A stretch of 64,000 nucleotides of DNA from Verrucomicrobiales bacterium. GTDB taxonomy: Bacteria > Verrucomicrobiota > Verrucomicrobiia > Limisphaerales > UBA9464. Both the position numbers and the translations under genes were made by a program. The stretch is taken from NCBI GenBank assembly GCA_027488845.1, contig JAIYBC010000042.1:1-64000 (forward strand), written 5' to 3'. The notes beneath the pieces were generated by a model. The model did no database searches. It saw only the letters and a list, made by a program, of their open reading frames with translations, and was not told where the DNA came from. Positions 18,181-26,355 of this stretch are shown piece after piece. How positions within the stretch are numbered: the stretch's first letter is position 1; the number at the start of each line of letters is the position of its first letter.

Positions 18181-19845
18181 CTACGGCTTCACCGGCACGA
18201 CACCTTGCGGTCCGTCGGTGAGCACCGGCTTGGCGTCGGATCCGACCGCGAACAGGTGGGTCTGGCTGCCGATGTACATCGTCCCGTTGGCCACGATCGG
18301 TGTGCTGTAGATCGGCGCGCCGACGTTCGTCTCGCTGATCACCTGGGGCTTGTCGCCGCCCTTCGCCGCCAGCACCACGAAGTCGCCGTCCTCGTCGCCC
18401 ACGTAGACCTTGCCGTCCGCCACGAACGTCGAACCCCACATGTGGGCCTTCATGTCGTAGATCCACTGGAGCTTGCCGTTGGACGAGTCGAGGCAATGCA
18501 CGAACCCGGAGAAGTCCGCGACGAAGAGCAGGCCGGTCGCCGGATCGATGCTCACGGTGGAGATCGAGCGCTTGATGCCCTTGTAGTCCCAGAGGATGCC
18601 GGTCTTGGTGATGTCGCCGGTCTTCGAGGGATCGAGGCACACGAGGCGTCCGACGCCTTCGCCGTGCTCGGGGTCCTGGCCGGTGGCGATGTACACGCGG
18701 TCCTTGTAGAAGACCGGCGTGGCGTTGATCTCGGAGGGACCTTCGGCAGCAGGATACTTGAACGGCTTGCCGTCGCGGGCCTTGTACTCGGGCGGGTTCA
18801 GGTCGGCCCACCAGATCTTCTTGAGGTACTGCGTCTCCGGATCCTCGTCGGCCTCCGCGGGGGTGCCGGGCAGGATCGGGTTCAGCTTGGCGCCGGAGCC
18901 CTTGGACGGGATGGCGTCGAAGCCGTAGCAGACGCCGTCGCCGCCGCCGAAGAACACCTGGTCCTTGCCGCCGACCTTGCCGGTCGAGGGGGAGGTCCAC
19001 TGGCCGTGGAAGATGCGCGGGCCGACGCGGGCGTTGTCCTCGCCGAGCAGCTTGCCGGTCTTCGCGTCAAGCGCGATGAAGCTCGGGGAGTTCGGCGACG
19101 GGATGTTGACGTGGGTCCAGTCCTGGCCGTTGGAGGTGCAGACGTAGAGGATGTCGCCGATCATGAGGATCGAGCAGTTCGAGGCGTTGTGCGGGAACAC
19201 GCCCAGCTCGTCCATCATGTCGTACTTCCACACGATGTCGGCGTCCTTGGGGCCGACGTCGGCCGGGGTGCCGTCCTTCGGGGTGTCCTTCACGACGTAG
19301 AGGCCCTCCTCCTTGAAGTCGCCGTCGTTGCCGTTGGCGAGGCCCTCGGTGTCGAGGCAGAGCACCTCGCAGCGGCTGGTGACGATCCAGAGGCGGTTGC
19401 CGGCGACCAGCGGCGAGGCGAGCAGGCCGAGGTTCTCCCAGTCGTTCACCTTGCCGGACTTCAGCTTGGGCACGACGAGCTGCCAGAGGTAGGCGCCGGT
19501 CTTCTCGTCGAAGGCGTAGAGGATCGAGCGGTCGCCGACGTGGCGCTTGTCGCGGGGGACCTCGTTGTTGGTGCCGACGAACACCTTGCCGGCCGACACC
19601 ACGGGGTTGCCGTAGCTTTGGGAGCCGAGCTTCACCGCCCACTTCACGTTCTTGGTGGTGGCGAGGTCGATCTCCTCGGTGCCGGACTTCAGCTTGCCCG
19701 GCTCGAAGCGGTCGGGAAGGCCCTTGGCCGGGGAGTACATGTTCCGGCCCGGGTCGTTGCCTCCCCACTGCGGCCAGTCCTCTGCGTTCAAGGCGAAGGC
19801 GGCCGCAACGGCGACCACCACACTCAATTGAGTCTTCTTGTTCAT
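18181..19845 (-). CDS. Secreted PQQ-like beta-propeller protein
   Basis: A 554-residue protein with a signal peptide (residues 1-21, ending ALNA before EDWPQWGGNDPGRN). The WPQWGG opening and repeated blades such as LYAFDEKTGAYLWQL, FIALDAKTGKLLGED, LVCLDPSKTGDI and HCLDSSNGKLQWIYD are typical of PQQ-like quinoprotein propellers (PQQ_2/BamB-like). No Cys pair or haem motif of true PQQ alcohol dehydrogenases is evident, so enzymatic activity should not be assumed. Similar proteins are abundant in Planctomycetes and Verrucomicrobia and are thought to be periplasmic. It is the last gene of a minus-strand set and is separated from a second PQQ-like gene by a four-helix-bundle cassette. Confidence 0.85.
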   Translation of the reverse strand: MNKKTQLSVVVAVAAAFALNAEDWPQWGGNDPGRNMYSPAKGLPDRFEPGKLKSGTEEIDLATTKNVKWAVKLGSQSYGNPVVSAGKVFVGTNNEVPRDKRHVGDRSILYAFDEKTGAYLWQLVVPKLKSGKVNDWENLGLLASPLVAGNRLWIVTSRCEVLCLDTEGLANGNDGDFKEEGLYVVKDTPKDGTPADVGPKDADIVWKYDMMDELGVFPHNASNCSILMIGDILYVCTSNGQDWTHVNIPSPNSPSFIALDAKTGKLLGEDNARVGPRIFHGQWTSPSTGKVGGKDQVFFGGGDGVCYGFDAIPSKGSGAKLNPILPGTPAEADEDPETQYLKKIWWADLNPPEYKARDGKPFKYPAAEGPSEINATPVFYKDRVYIATGQDPEHGEGVGRLVCLDPSKTGDITKTGILWDYKGIKRSISTVSIDPATGLLFVADFSGFVHCLDSSNGKLQWIYDMKAHMWGSTFVADGKVYVGDEDGDFVVLAAKGGDKPQVISETNVGAPIYSTPIVANGTMYIGSQTHLFAVGSDAKPVLTDGPQGVVPVKP

Positions 19846-19897
19846 GTGTCGGTTGTGAAATCGGTCCCTTCTCCTCCGCTACTTCCTCTTCCTCCCA

Positions 19898-19913
19898 CTC
19901 TTAACCTTAATCC
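19898..19913. repeat. Left copy of a 16-bp inverted repeat framing the four-helix-bundle gene
   Basis: CTCTTAACCTTAATCC here is the exact reverse complement of GGATTAAGGTTAAGAG at 20352-20367. Both lie within longer low-complexity flanks (TCCTACTCCTACTCC on this side, TAAGAAGAAGG on the other). The two copies bracket a single 138-codon gene. Confidence 0.85.
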
Positions 19914-19918
19914 TACTC

Positions 19919-20335
19919 CTACTCCAAATCCTCCCACCCACGATCCGCTCCATACCGCACGGGCTCCTCATGCACCCGGTCCCGCGACTGGCTCCGGATG
20001 AGCCCAACCAGCATCGAGACGAACTCGGCCCGCTGTCCCTTCGGTACCTCCACTTCGGCTTCGGCCAGGACTCCGCGGGCGACGAGGACGTCCAGAACCG
20101 GCGCGCACTCCAAGGCCGAGCCCCGGCCGGAGTCGAGGAACCGGCACCGGTCCGCAGCCGTGTGGCGGCCGTTGCCCTCGGCGATGTTCAGCGGGATGGA
20201 GGTCGAAGCCCGGTCCAATTGATCCCGCGCCGAGGTCCGAGCCGGGATCCTTTCCAGTGCCCTCCCCGCCCAACGGACGAACTCCAGGGACCGTGGGTCG
20301 ACGGTCAGGCGTTCGTGGTCGAAGCGGGCGGGCAT
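19919..20335 (-). CDS. Four-helix bundle protein (23S rRNA intervening-sequence type)
   Basis: 138 residues with the hallmark ASTSIPLNIAEGNGR, close to the SIPxNIAEG signature of the S23/four-helix-bundle family first found in 23S rRNA intervening sequences. The N-terminal helix (LEFVRWAGRALERIPA) and the C-terminal helix (GQRAEFVSMLVGLIRSQ) complete the bundle. The function of the family is unknown; it often sits as a compact single gene in repeat-rich DNA. Here it is framed by a perfect 16-bp inverted repeat (19898-19913 and 20352-20367) and interrupts a pair of PQQ-like genes. The ATG at 20335 was chosen because the upstream frame is only an extension inside the neighbouring gene. Confidence 0.88.
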   Translation of the reverse strand: MPARFDHERLTVDPRSLEFVRWAGRALERIPARTSARDQLDRASTSIPLNIAEGNGRHTAADRCRFLDSGRGSALECAPVLDVLVARGVLAEAEVEVPKGQRAEFVSMLVGLIRSQSRDRVHEEPVRYGADRGWEDLE

Positions 20336-20351
20336 GGGGGGAGCGGGATTG

Positions 20352-20367
20352 GGATTAAGGTTAAGAG
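20352..20367. repeat. Right copy of the 16-bp inverted repeat framing the four-helix-bundle gene
   Basis: GGATTAAGGTTAAGAG, the exact reverse complement of the left copy at 19898-19913. It lies between the four-helix-bundle start codon and the stop of the upstream PQQ-like gene at 20389. Confidence 0.85.
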
Positions 20368-20388
20368 TAAGAAGAAGGGCGGTTCCGG

Positions 20389-22761
20389 TCAGTTCGGGGT
20401 CACGGCGACGTTGTCGATGGCGACGCGTTGGTCCTGGGGCGCGAAGCCGAAGAGGCCGGGGGAACCCGACGCATGGGCGTGCGTGTGCGGGACCTCGATG
20501 GTCCAGGCCTCGGGTTCGGGATCGCCCTTCTTCCAGGCCTTGCCACGGACCACGCCGGAACCGTCTGCGGCCACGTCCACGCGGGCCTTCACGGTGTACC
20601 AGGTGTTGGGTGTCCACTTGAAGGGCTTGGAGACCTTGATGCGTTCCTGGTTCGAGTTCACCTCGAGCTCCTGGGAGTTGCCCTTGAGGATCACCAGGTA
20701 GCGTTGGTTGATCACGCCGACCTCGGACATCTTGCGCTTGTTGCCCTCGGAGAGGACGTCGGCCTGGATGGTGTAGTTGCTGAGGTTGGGGAAACCGAAG
20801 AACAGCTGGCCACGCTGGAACAGCTTGTTGTCGATGGTCTTCACCAGCGCCTGGTTGGTGGGGTTGCCGTCCAACTCCTTGGCGCGGACCTCCCAGCGGA
20901 AGCGGGCGGAGTTCCAGCTCAGCGGCGGGTAGGCGAAGTCGGTCGGCGGCTCGACGGTGTTGGTGGTCTTGTTGGTGAGGGCGAAGTTCTCGAAGTTGAA
21001 GGCGAGCGGGGGCGCCGGGAGGATGCGGCCCTTGATGAAGCCGACCGCATTGGAGCCGTTGGGCAGCTTGAGGGTGGCCTTGAACTGGCCGGCGCTCGGC
21101 GCGGGGGACTTCTCGGCCACGAGCGCGCCGTCGGCGTTGAAGGCGCCCTTCGCGAACGCCCGCACCAACGCGGTCGGCGGCACGTAGGGCTCCCAGGTCA
21201 CCGACTTCGGATCGATGCCCTCGGACACCGGGAATCCCGCGGCGTCGAGCGTGCGGATCCGGAAGGACTGCGTCTGTCCCGGCCGCATGAGGAACTCGTA
21301 GGGCACGATCTGGAGCTGTGCCGCAGGACCCGCCGCCGGCAGGGAAGGCTTCGCCGGCGCGGCCGCGAGCCCGGGGTTGTTCCCCTTCGAGCCGAAGGCG
21401 TAGAGCTTCTTGTCGGTCTGGATGTAGACCTTGCCGTTGTAGCCGATCGGCGATCCGAAGCAGCGGCCGGTCAACTGGGTGCGGCTGAGCACCTCCGCGC
21501 CGTCCGGCCCGGGCTTCAACACGAACAGGTCCCCGTTGGCGCCGGCGTCGGCCTCCGCCGACTTCGCGGCGTCCGCGCCCTCGGAGCTGACATACATGGC
21601 CACGTACAGCAGGCCGTCCGCGTAGAACGGTGTGCTCTGGCGCTGCTCGATCCCGAGCTTCTTCTTCCACAGCACGGTGCCGGTGTCCGCCTTCACCGCG
21701 GCGAGGTCGCCGGTGCCGGTCACCTCGTAGATCACGTCGCCGACCGGGACCGGGGAGCTGGCCAGGGAACCCAAGCCGTTGCGCCACACCTCGAAGGTCT
21801 TCGGGGGGAACACGTGCGGGATCACCGAGTTCGTCGGCTTCACCTCGGAGGGCGAAGGGATGCGGAATGCGGCCATGCGCCCGATCTCGGAGCTGTCGAG
21901 GTTCTCGGACTCGTGCAGGGCGATGAGGTTGTCCTTGTGCCGGATCAGCGCCGCGTTGATGCCGCCCTTGGCCCCGGCCTTGGCGAAGCTGAAGCGCCAC
22001 AGCGGCTCGCCGGTGCGCGCGTTGATCGCGAGGATCGAGCTGTCGCCGCCGGCGCTGTACAGCACCCGCTTGCCGTCCCAGACGTCGAGGTACGGATTGG
22101 AGAAGGTGTTGTCCTGCGGACGGTCCCCGGGGGCGCTGCTCCAGACGAGCTGGCCCGACTTCTTGTCGAAGGCGTAGAAGCGGTCGCCGGCCGCACCGTG
22201 GGCGCCCCAGGCGCTGGTGATGCCGCGGGTGATGACGATGTCGCCGTCCAACACCGGCGAGGCCGTGCGGGAATTCGGGAAGGTGAGACGCCCGAACTCC
22301 TCCATCATCGAGTGGCGCCACAGCTCCTTGCCGGCCGGATCGAAGCAGACCAGGACGCCCTGGGTGAACTGCACGTAGATGTTGCCGGTCTCCGCGTCGA
22401 CGGACGGCGAGGAGGTCGAGTAGCGGAGGTAGATCGTGTCGCTCGCGAAGTCGCTCTCCCGGTGTTCCCACACCAGCGCGCCCGTCTCGGCGTCATAGCA
22501 GCGCACCACCTCCTGCAGGTCGGGGCCGTCGCCGAGGTACCCGTTGATGTAGAGCCGTCCGTCGGCGATCACCGGCGCGCTCTGGCCCGGGAAGTCCGCC
22601 GTCCACAACGGCGCCGCGGCGTCGATCTTCGCGGGAAGCCCCTTCTCGGTGGAGACGCTGTTCTGGCTTGGACCCCTCCAGGTGAGCCATCCGGTGGCGG
22701 CCGACAGGGGAAGGGACAGGAGGACGGCCAAAGACAGGCCGGAAAGGACGGGTAGTTTCAT
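20389..22761 (-). CDS. Secreted PQQ-like beta-propeller protein with C-terminal jelly-roll domain
   Basis: 790 residues from the ATG at 22761, which places a signal peptide (MKLPVLSGLSLAVLLSLPLSAA) at the N-terminus. Residues about 25-450 carry quinoprotein-like blades: TGWLTWRGPSQN, VRCYDAETGALVWEH, FYAFDKKSGQLVWSS, ILAINARTGEPLWRF, DLAAVKADTGTVLWKK. After a linker, the last 180 residues form a concanavalin-like domain with RGQLFFGFPNLSNYTIQADV and WYTVKARVDV, ending RVAIDNVAVTPN. Probably periplasmic or surface-exposed and glycan-associated; catalysis is not demonstrated by motifs. It is in the same orientation as the other PQQ-like gene, and the two may once have been adjacent before insertion of the four-helix-bundle cassette. 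Confidence 0.83.
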   Translation of the reverse strand: MKLPVLSGLSLAVLLSLPLSAATGWLTWRGPSQNSVSTEKGLPAKIDAAAPLWTADFPGQSAPVIADGRLYINGYLGDGPDLQEVVRCYDAETGALVWEHRESDFASDTIYLRYSTSSPSVDAETGNIYVQFTQGVLVCFDPAGKELWRHSMMEEFGRLTFPNSRTASPVLDGDIVITRGITSAWGAHGAAGDRFYAFDKKSGQLVWSSAPGDRPQDNTFSNPYLDVWDGKRVLYSAGGDSSILAINARTGEPLWRFSFAKAGAKGGINAALIRHKDNLIALHESENLDSSEIGRMAAFRIPSPSEVKPTNSVIPHVFPPKTFEVWRNGLGSLASSPVPVGDVIYEVTGTGDLAAVKADTGTVLWKKKLGIEQRQSTPFYADGLLYVAMYVSSEGADAAKSAEADAGANGDLFVLKPGPDGAEVLSRTQLTGRCFGSPIGYNGKVYIQTDKKLYAFGSKGNNPGLAAAPAKPSLPAAGPAAQLQIVPYEFLMRPGQTQSFRIRTLDAAGFPVSEGIDPKSVTWEPYVPPTALVRAFAKGAFNADGALVAEKSPAPSAGQFKATLKLPNGSNAVGFIKGRILPAPPLAFNFENFALTNKTTNTVEPPTDFAYPPLSWNSARFRWEVRAKELDGNPTNQALVKTIDNKLFQRGQLFFGFPNLSNYTIQADVLSEGNKRKMSEVGVINQRYLVILKGNSQELEVNSNQERIKVSKPFKWTPNTWYTVKARVDVAADGSGVVRGKAWKKGDPEPEAWTIEVPHTHAHASGSPGLFGFAPQDQRVAIDNVAVTPN

Positions 22762-22888
22762 GGCGTGAAACAGGGACCGACGGACTCCGATCAAGCTGGC
22801 CGTCACCCCGACCGCTGGCAAACCAAATAGTACGGGTACGTATCATCTGCCCCGGCCTGTCGCCCGATGCCTGTCGCCTGAAACCGGC

Positions 22889-24007
22889 TCAAGGCATCTT
22901 CAGCGCGATCGACAGGTTCTTCAGGTGGGGCTTCACCGCGTAGCGTTTCTCGAAGGCCTGCCGCAACGACTCGGAACCGCCCGCGCCGGCCATGCGGCCG
23001 AGGGCCGTGGCGATGCCGGCGACCTCCTTGGGCTTGCAGAGGCCCGGATAGTCCTTCGGGAAGTACTCCGGGATCGCCCGCCAACGGGTGGTGACGCAGG
23101 GAAGTCCGTAGGCCATCGCCTCGATGAGGTTCAGCGGCTGGCCTTCGTTGGAGAAGTAGGTGGGGAACAGGAACAGGTCGCTCTCGCGGAACAGGCGGTC
23201 CTTGGCCGGGCCGGCGGCGAAGCCGACATGCTTCACGCAGCCCGAGGCGTCCGGCCGTGCGATGCGGTCGCGGAACTCCTGCTCCTCCGCGGCCGAGAGG
23301 AACGCCCCGGCGACCCGCAGCACGAACCGCACCCCCTTGGAGCGGCGATTCGCCTCCACCACCGCCTCCACGGCGTCGAACAGCCCCTTCTCCCGGGTGC
23401 AATGGGCGAGGTAGAGCACGCGGACGACGTCGCGTTCGGGCAGTTGGCGACGGTGGGGCGCGATCTCGGTGTGGAAGTCCGGGCACGGATCCGGGATCCC
23501 GTTGTTCACCACGCGCAGCCGCTTCGGATCGAGCTTCGCGGCGTCCTCGCGGTTGGTCGTCGCCAGCACGATCGAGACGTCGGCACCGCCCAAGAGACGT
23601 CGGGCGAACCACCGTTCCCAGAACCGGGCCTCGGTCTCCAGCCAGGCGCCGAGCCCCACCGAGTGCCAGTGGAACACGATCCGGCGGAACCTCAGCCGCA
23701 GCAGCGAGAGCACCACGAAGTCCCGGTACAACGGCGTCCGACGCGGCGGGGCCGGGATGTAGTAGAGCGTCCGGCACCCGTGCTTGCGGGAAAGGGACCA
23801 CGCCTGACGGCAATAGCCCAAGAGGGCCCGGAGCTTGCCGCCGCGGGCCGATCCGACGTCGGCCATGTCCTCGGAAAGCCGCGCATCCACGTGCAACACC
23901 TCGATGCCCAGGCCCGGATCCGCGCGGAAGCCGTCCACCATGAGCTTCACCATCTGGCTCTGGCCGTGGTGCGGCGGCGGGACATGCGCGAAGACGACGA
24001 CTTTCAT
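22889..24007 (-). CDS. GT-B glycosyltransferase (GT1/GT4-like)
   Basis: 372 residues from the ATG at 24007. The N-terminal Rossmann half starts MKVVVFAHVPPPHHGQSQMV with the glycine/proline-rich acceptor loop common in GT4. The C-terminal half has RVLYLAHCTREKGLFDAVEAV, then DLFLFPTYFSNEGQPLNLIEAMAYGLP, in which the E-x7-E-like segment (EGQPLNLIEAM) binds the nucleotide-sugar, and CVTTRWRAIPE. A role in polysaccharide or glycolipid assembly is expected; donor and acceptor are unknown. There is no adjacent capsule locus. An upstream extension of the frame to 24178 runs through dispersed repeats and was not used. Confidence 0.88.
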   Translation of the reverse strand: MKVVVFAHVPPPHHGQSQMVKLMVDGFRADPGLGIEVLHVDARLSEDMADVGSARGGKLRALLGYCRQAWSLSRKHGCRTLYYIPAPPRRTPLYRDFVVLSLLRLRFRRIVFHWHSVGLGAWLETEARFWERWFARRLLGGADVSIVLATTNREDAAKLDPKRLRVVNNGIPDPCPDFHTEIAPHRRQLPERDVVRVLYLAHCTREKGLFDAVEAVVEANRRSKGVRFVLRVAGAFLSAAEEQEFRDRIARPDASGCVKHVGFAAGPAKDRLFRESDLFLFPTYFSNEGQPLNLIEAMAYGLPCVTTRWRAIPEYFPKDYPGLCKPKEVAGIATALGRMAGAGGSESLRQAFEKRYAVKPHLKNLSIALKMP

Positions 24008-24074
24008 CAGGGGGACTGCCGGCCGGATGAAACGACGCCGGGTCGCCGGGTTGAAAGTTCGAAACGAGGGGGCG

Positions 24075-24101
24075 TTGCCACCGAGACGCCAAGGACACGG
24101 A
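24075..24101. repeat. Degenerate CGCCAAGG dispersed phrase
   Basis: TTGCCACCGAGACGCCAAGG is a variant of the CACGCAAACCCGCCAAGGCGC phrase family. It is followed by the GTTGCCCGTTGCCC phrase at 24107-24158 and then the octamer array, three repeat families side by side. Confidence 0.5.
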
Positions 24102-24177
24102 GGTTGTTCCCTTGGTCCGTTGCCCGTTGCCCGTTGCCCGTCGTGCGCCGTGCGCCGTGACCCTGTGGCCATCACCA

Positions 24178-24258
24178 CCCTTCAGCCCTTCAGCCCTTTA
24201 ACCCTTCAACCCTTCAACCCTTCAGCCCTTCAGCCCTTCAACCTTTCAACCCTCCACC
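24178..24258. repeat. Octamer array (CCCTTCAA/G)n directly 3' of mqnA
   Basis: About nine imperfect 8-bp units (CCCTTCAG, CCCTTTAA, CCCTTCAA, CCTTTCAA) end two bases before the mqnA stop codon, which is on the minus strand. In the mqnA transcript the array would read as repeated GGGTTGAA. Related arrays occur at 27625-27700 and 32667-32832. Confidence 0.85.
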
Positions 24259-24260
24259 CC

Positions 24261-25019
24261 TCAAAAATACCCCGGCTCCCAGGTCGGGCGGCCGGTGTGG
24301 TGCCCGAGGTCGCGGCGGAACCGTTCGAGGCCGGCCTTTTCGCCCGGGCCGAGGTCGTAGCGGATGTGTCCGCCCAGGTAGGCCTGTCGGAACCCGCGGT
24401 CGAACTCGGTGCGGTGCTCGACGTGGAAGGGAATGCGGGCCACCCCGCGCTCCTTCGCGGCTCGGAGGTCCCGGGCCAAGGTGGGCGTGGCGGCCGATTC
24501 GCGGACGGCCCAGACCGCATAGACGAACGGGAGTCCGGTCTGGCGCCGCCATTCCTCTCCCAGGTCCAGGATCCGGTGGTCGCGGGGCCCGCGCGCGAAC
24601 TCGATCGCCGGATTCCCGATCAGCAGGACGTTGTCGGGCATCGATCCGAGGTCGTAGGACTCCAATGGCCGGTACTCCGGGCGCAGTCCACGGCCGGCCA
24701 GCAGGATCCGCAGGAGGTTCACGCTGGTGCAGGAGGCGGGATCGAGGTGGACCGTCCGGATGGATTCCAACGGTTCCCGGTGGGCGAGGAAGACGCTGTA
24801 GACCGGGCCGTCCGAGCCGATCGCCACGCCGTCGACGATCCGGAAACCCGGCCGGAGCAGCGCTTCGGTGACGCTGACGAGGGCGACGTCGAGCGTTCCC
24901 GCCGCGAGGCGTTCCGCCAGGGCCGAAGGCGGGAGGAAGAGGCAGTCGTCCTCGATGCCGTCGGTGAGCGGAACGGCGTTGAGGTACGGTACGGAACCGA
25001 TGCGTTGCGGGAAGGCCAC
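24261..25019 (-). CDS. mqnA: Chorismate dehydratase of the futalosine menaquinone pathway
   Basis: 252 residues from a GTG at 25019, beginning VAFPQRIGSVPYLNAVPL, the conserved N-terminus of MqnA (GxxxYLNxxPL). Other motifs are FLPPSALAERLAAGTLDVALVS, the SxxS-like TSVNLLRILL, and LLIGNPAIEFAR near the substrate pocket, the equivalent of the IGDxAL element. MqnA dehydrates chorismate to 3-enolpyruvylbenzoate, the first step toward 6-amino-6-deoxyfutalosine. No mqnB/C/D/E gene is in the window. A TTG at 25094 in frame would lengthen the protein by 25 residues without homology. Its 3' end abuts the octamer array. Confidence 0.87.
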   Translation of the reverse strand: MAFPQRIGSVPYLNAVPLTDGIEDDCLFLPPSALAERLAAGTLDVALVSVTEALLRPGFRIVDGVAIGSDGPVYSVFLAHREPLESIRTVHLDPASCTSVNLLRILLAGRGLRPEYRPLESYDLGSMPDNVLLIGNPAIEFARGPRDHRILDLGEEWRRQTGLPFVYAVWAVRESAATPTLARDLRAAKERGVARIPFHVEHRTEFDRGFRQAYLGGHIRYDLGPGEKAGLERFRRDLGHHTGRPTWEPGYF

Positions 25020-25356
25020 GTCACCGGGACGGTCGTCCGGATCCGGTGAAGTTCCAACCCGATGTGGACCGGGATCCGACGGGTGCGGACCCAATCCCTA
25101 TAAAAAAGACGGTAAAAAAGTTCACGATTCACCTTAAGGGATCGCGGGGTGAGCCGATAGGATAAGTGCGTCCGCGAGCGCCATGGTCCGACAAAGGCTC
25201 CGATCCCTCCCGTTGGAGTCCCAATCCCCCCCATAGCGCGGATCGAACCAAGTCGAGTCCCCCAACCGACAGTTCAATTTTGGTGCTCGCGGACGCCCTT
25301 TCCTTTCCCCGCCTTGCCCGGTGAGGGCCACCCGGTAGGCTGAACCCCGTCCTTCA

Positions 25357-26355
25357 ATGATCCGTTCCTTCGCTTTCACCACGGCCGGACGCCTGCATTC
25401 GCAGGACCTGGACGTGTTCCTGATGCCGACCCTGCTCGCGGACACCAACCTGTTCCTCTGGGTCGACCTCGAGGCGTCCAGCGTGGAGGAGGCGAAGTCG
25501 ATCCTGGAGGGCGTGTTCCACTTCCATCCGCTGTCGATCGAGGACTGCATCAACGAGAGTCCCTCGCCGAAGGTGGAGACCTACGAGCCGAAGGAGGACG
25601 ACCGGTTCGCGAACTACCTGTTCATGGTGATCCACGCGGTGGACTACAGCCGGAAGAACGGCGTGTTCGACACCAGCGAGCTGAACTTCTTCCTCGGGAA
25701 GAACTTCCTGGTGACGTTCCACTCGGTGCCGCTGCGGAGCGTCGCTCAGGTCGAGGAACGCTGCCTGAAGAGCACGGTCCACGTCGCCCGCGCGCCGGAC
25801 CGGGTCGCCCACGCGCTGCTGGACACCCTGGTGGACAACTACAAGCCGGCCCTGGAGGAGTTGAGCATCGAGATCGCGGAACTGGAGGACGAGGTGCTCC
25901 GCAAGCCCGAGCCGGAGACGCTCCAGCGCATCCTCGCGGTGAAGAAGGAGGTGCTCCACCTCCGCCAGATCATCGGACCCCAACGCGAGGTGCTCAAGCG
26001 CTTCGCCCTCGGCGAGTTCAAGCTGATCCGGGCCCACCTGGTGCCCTACTACCGCAACGTCTACGACGGCCTGTTCCACATCAGCGACCTCTCCCAGGGG
26101 TACATGGATGCCCTCACCGGCATCCTGCAGATCTACCTGAACCTCTCGGCGAACAAGACCAGCGAGATCGTGAAGATCCTCACGATCATCACCATCATCA
26201 CCACCCCGCTGATGATCGTGGGCACCTGGTACGGCATGAACTTCGAGAACATGCCGGAGGTGAAGTGGCAGCACGGATACGCCTTCGCGTTCGGGCTGAC
26301 GCTGGTGACCACCGCGCTGACCCTGATCTACTTCCGCAAGAAGCGATGGCTCTGA
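25357..26355 (+). CDS. corA: CorA-family magnesium/cobalt transporter
   Basis: 332 residues, close to typical CorA length. The cytoplasmic funnel shows FHFHPLSIEDCINE, LNFFLGKNFLVTFH and the long helix with LEDEVLRKPEPETLQRILAVKKEVLHLRQ. Two C-terminal transmembrane helices follow (IVKILTIITIITTPLMIVG and YAFAFGLTLVTTALTLIYF), with the selectivity motif YGMN at residues 292-295, then FENMPE. It ends in KKRWL, the basic cytoplasmic tail. The family forms pentameric Mg2+/Co2+/Ni2+ channels. The stop overlaps the start of the downstream sensor kinase by 10 nt, indicating translational coupling. Confidence 0.96.
   Translation: MIRSFAFTTAGRLHSQDLDVFLMPTLLADTNLFLWVDLEASSVEEAKSILEGVFHFHPLSIEDCINESPSPKVETYEPKEDDRFANYLFMVIHAVDYSRKNGVFDTSELNFFLGKNFLVTFHSVPLRSVAQVEERCLKSTVHVARAPDRVAHALLDTLVDNYKPALEELSIEIAELEDEVLRKPEPETLQRILAVKKEVLHLRQIIGPQREVLKRFALGEFKLIRAHLVPYYRNVYDGLFHISDLSQGYMDALTGILQIYLNLSANKTSEIVKILTIITIITTPLMIVGTWYGMNFENMPEVKWQHGYAFAFGLTLVTTALTLIYFRKKRWL

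Noticed and set aside
18181-22761. True PQQ-dependent alcohol dehydrogenases
   Set aside because: The propellers lack the vicinal-Cys and Ca/Asp catalytic signatures of those enzymes, so only PQQ-like fold is claimed.
25134-25553. 139-codon minus-strand frame overlapping the start of corA
   Set aside because: Half of it is antisense to corA and the rest has no conserved pattern.
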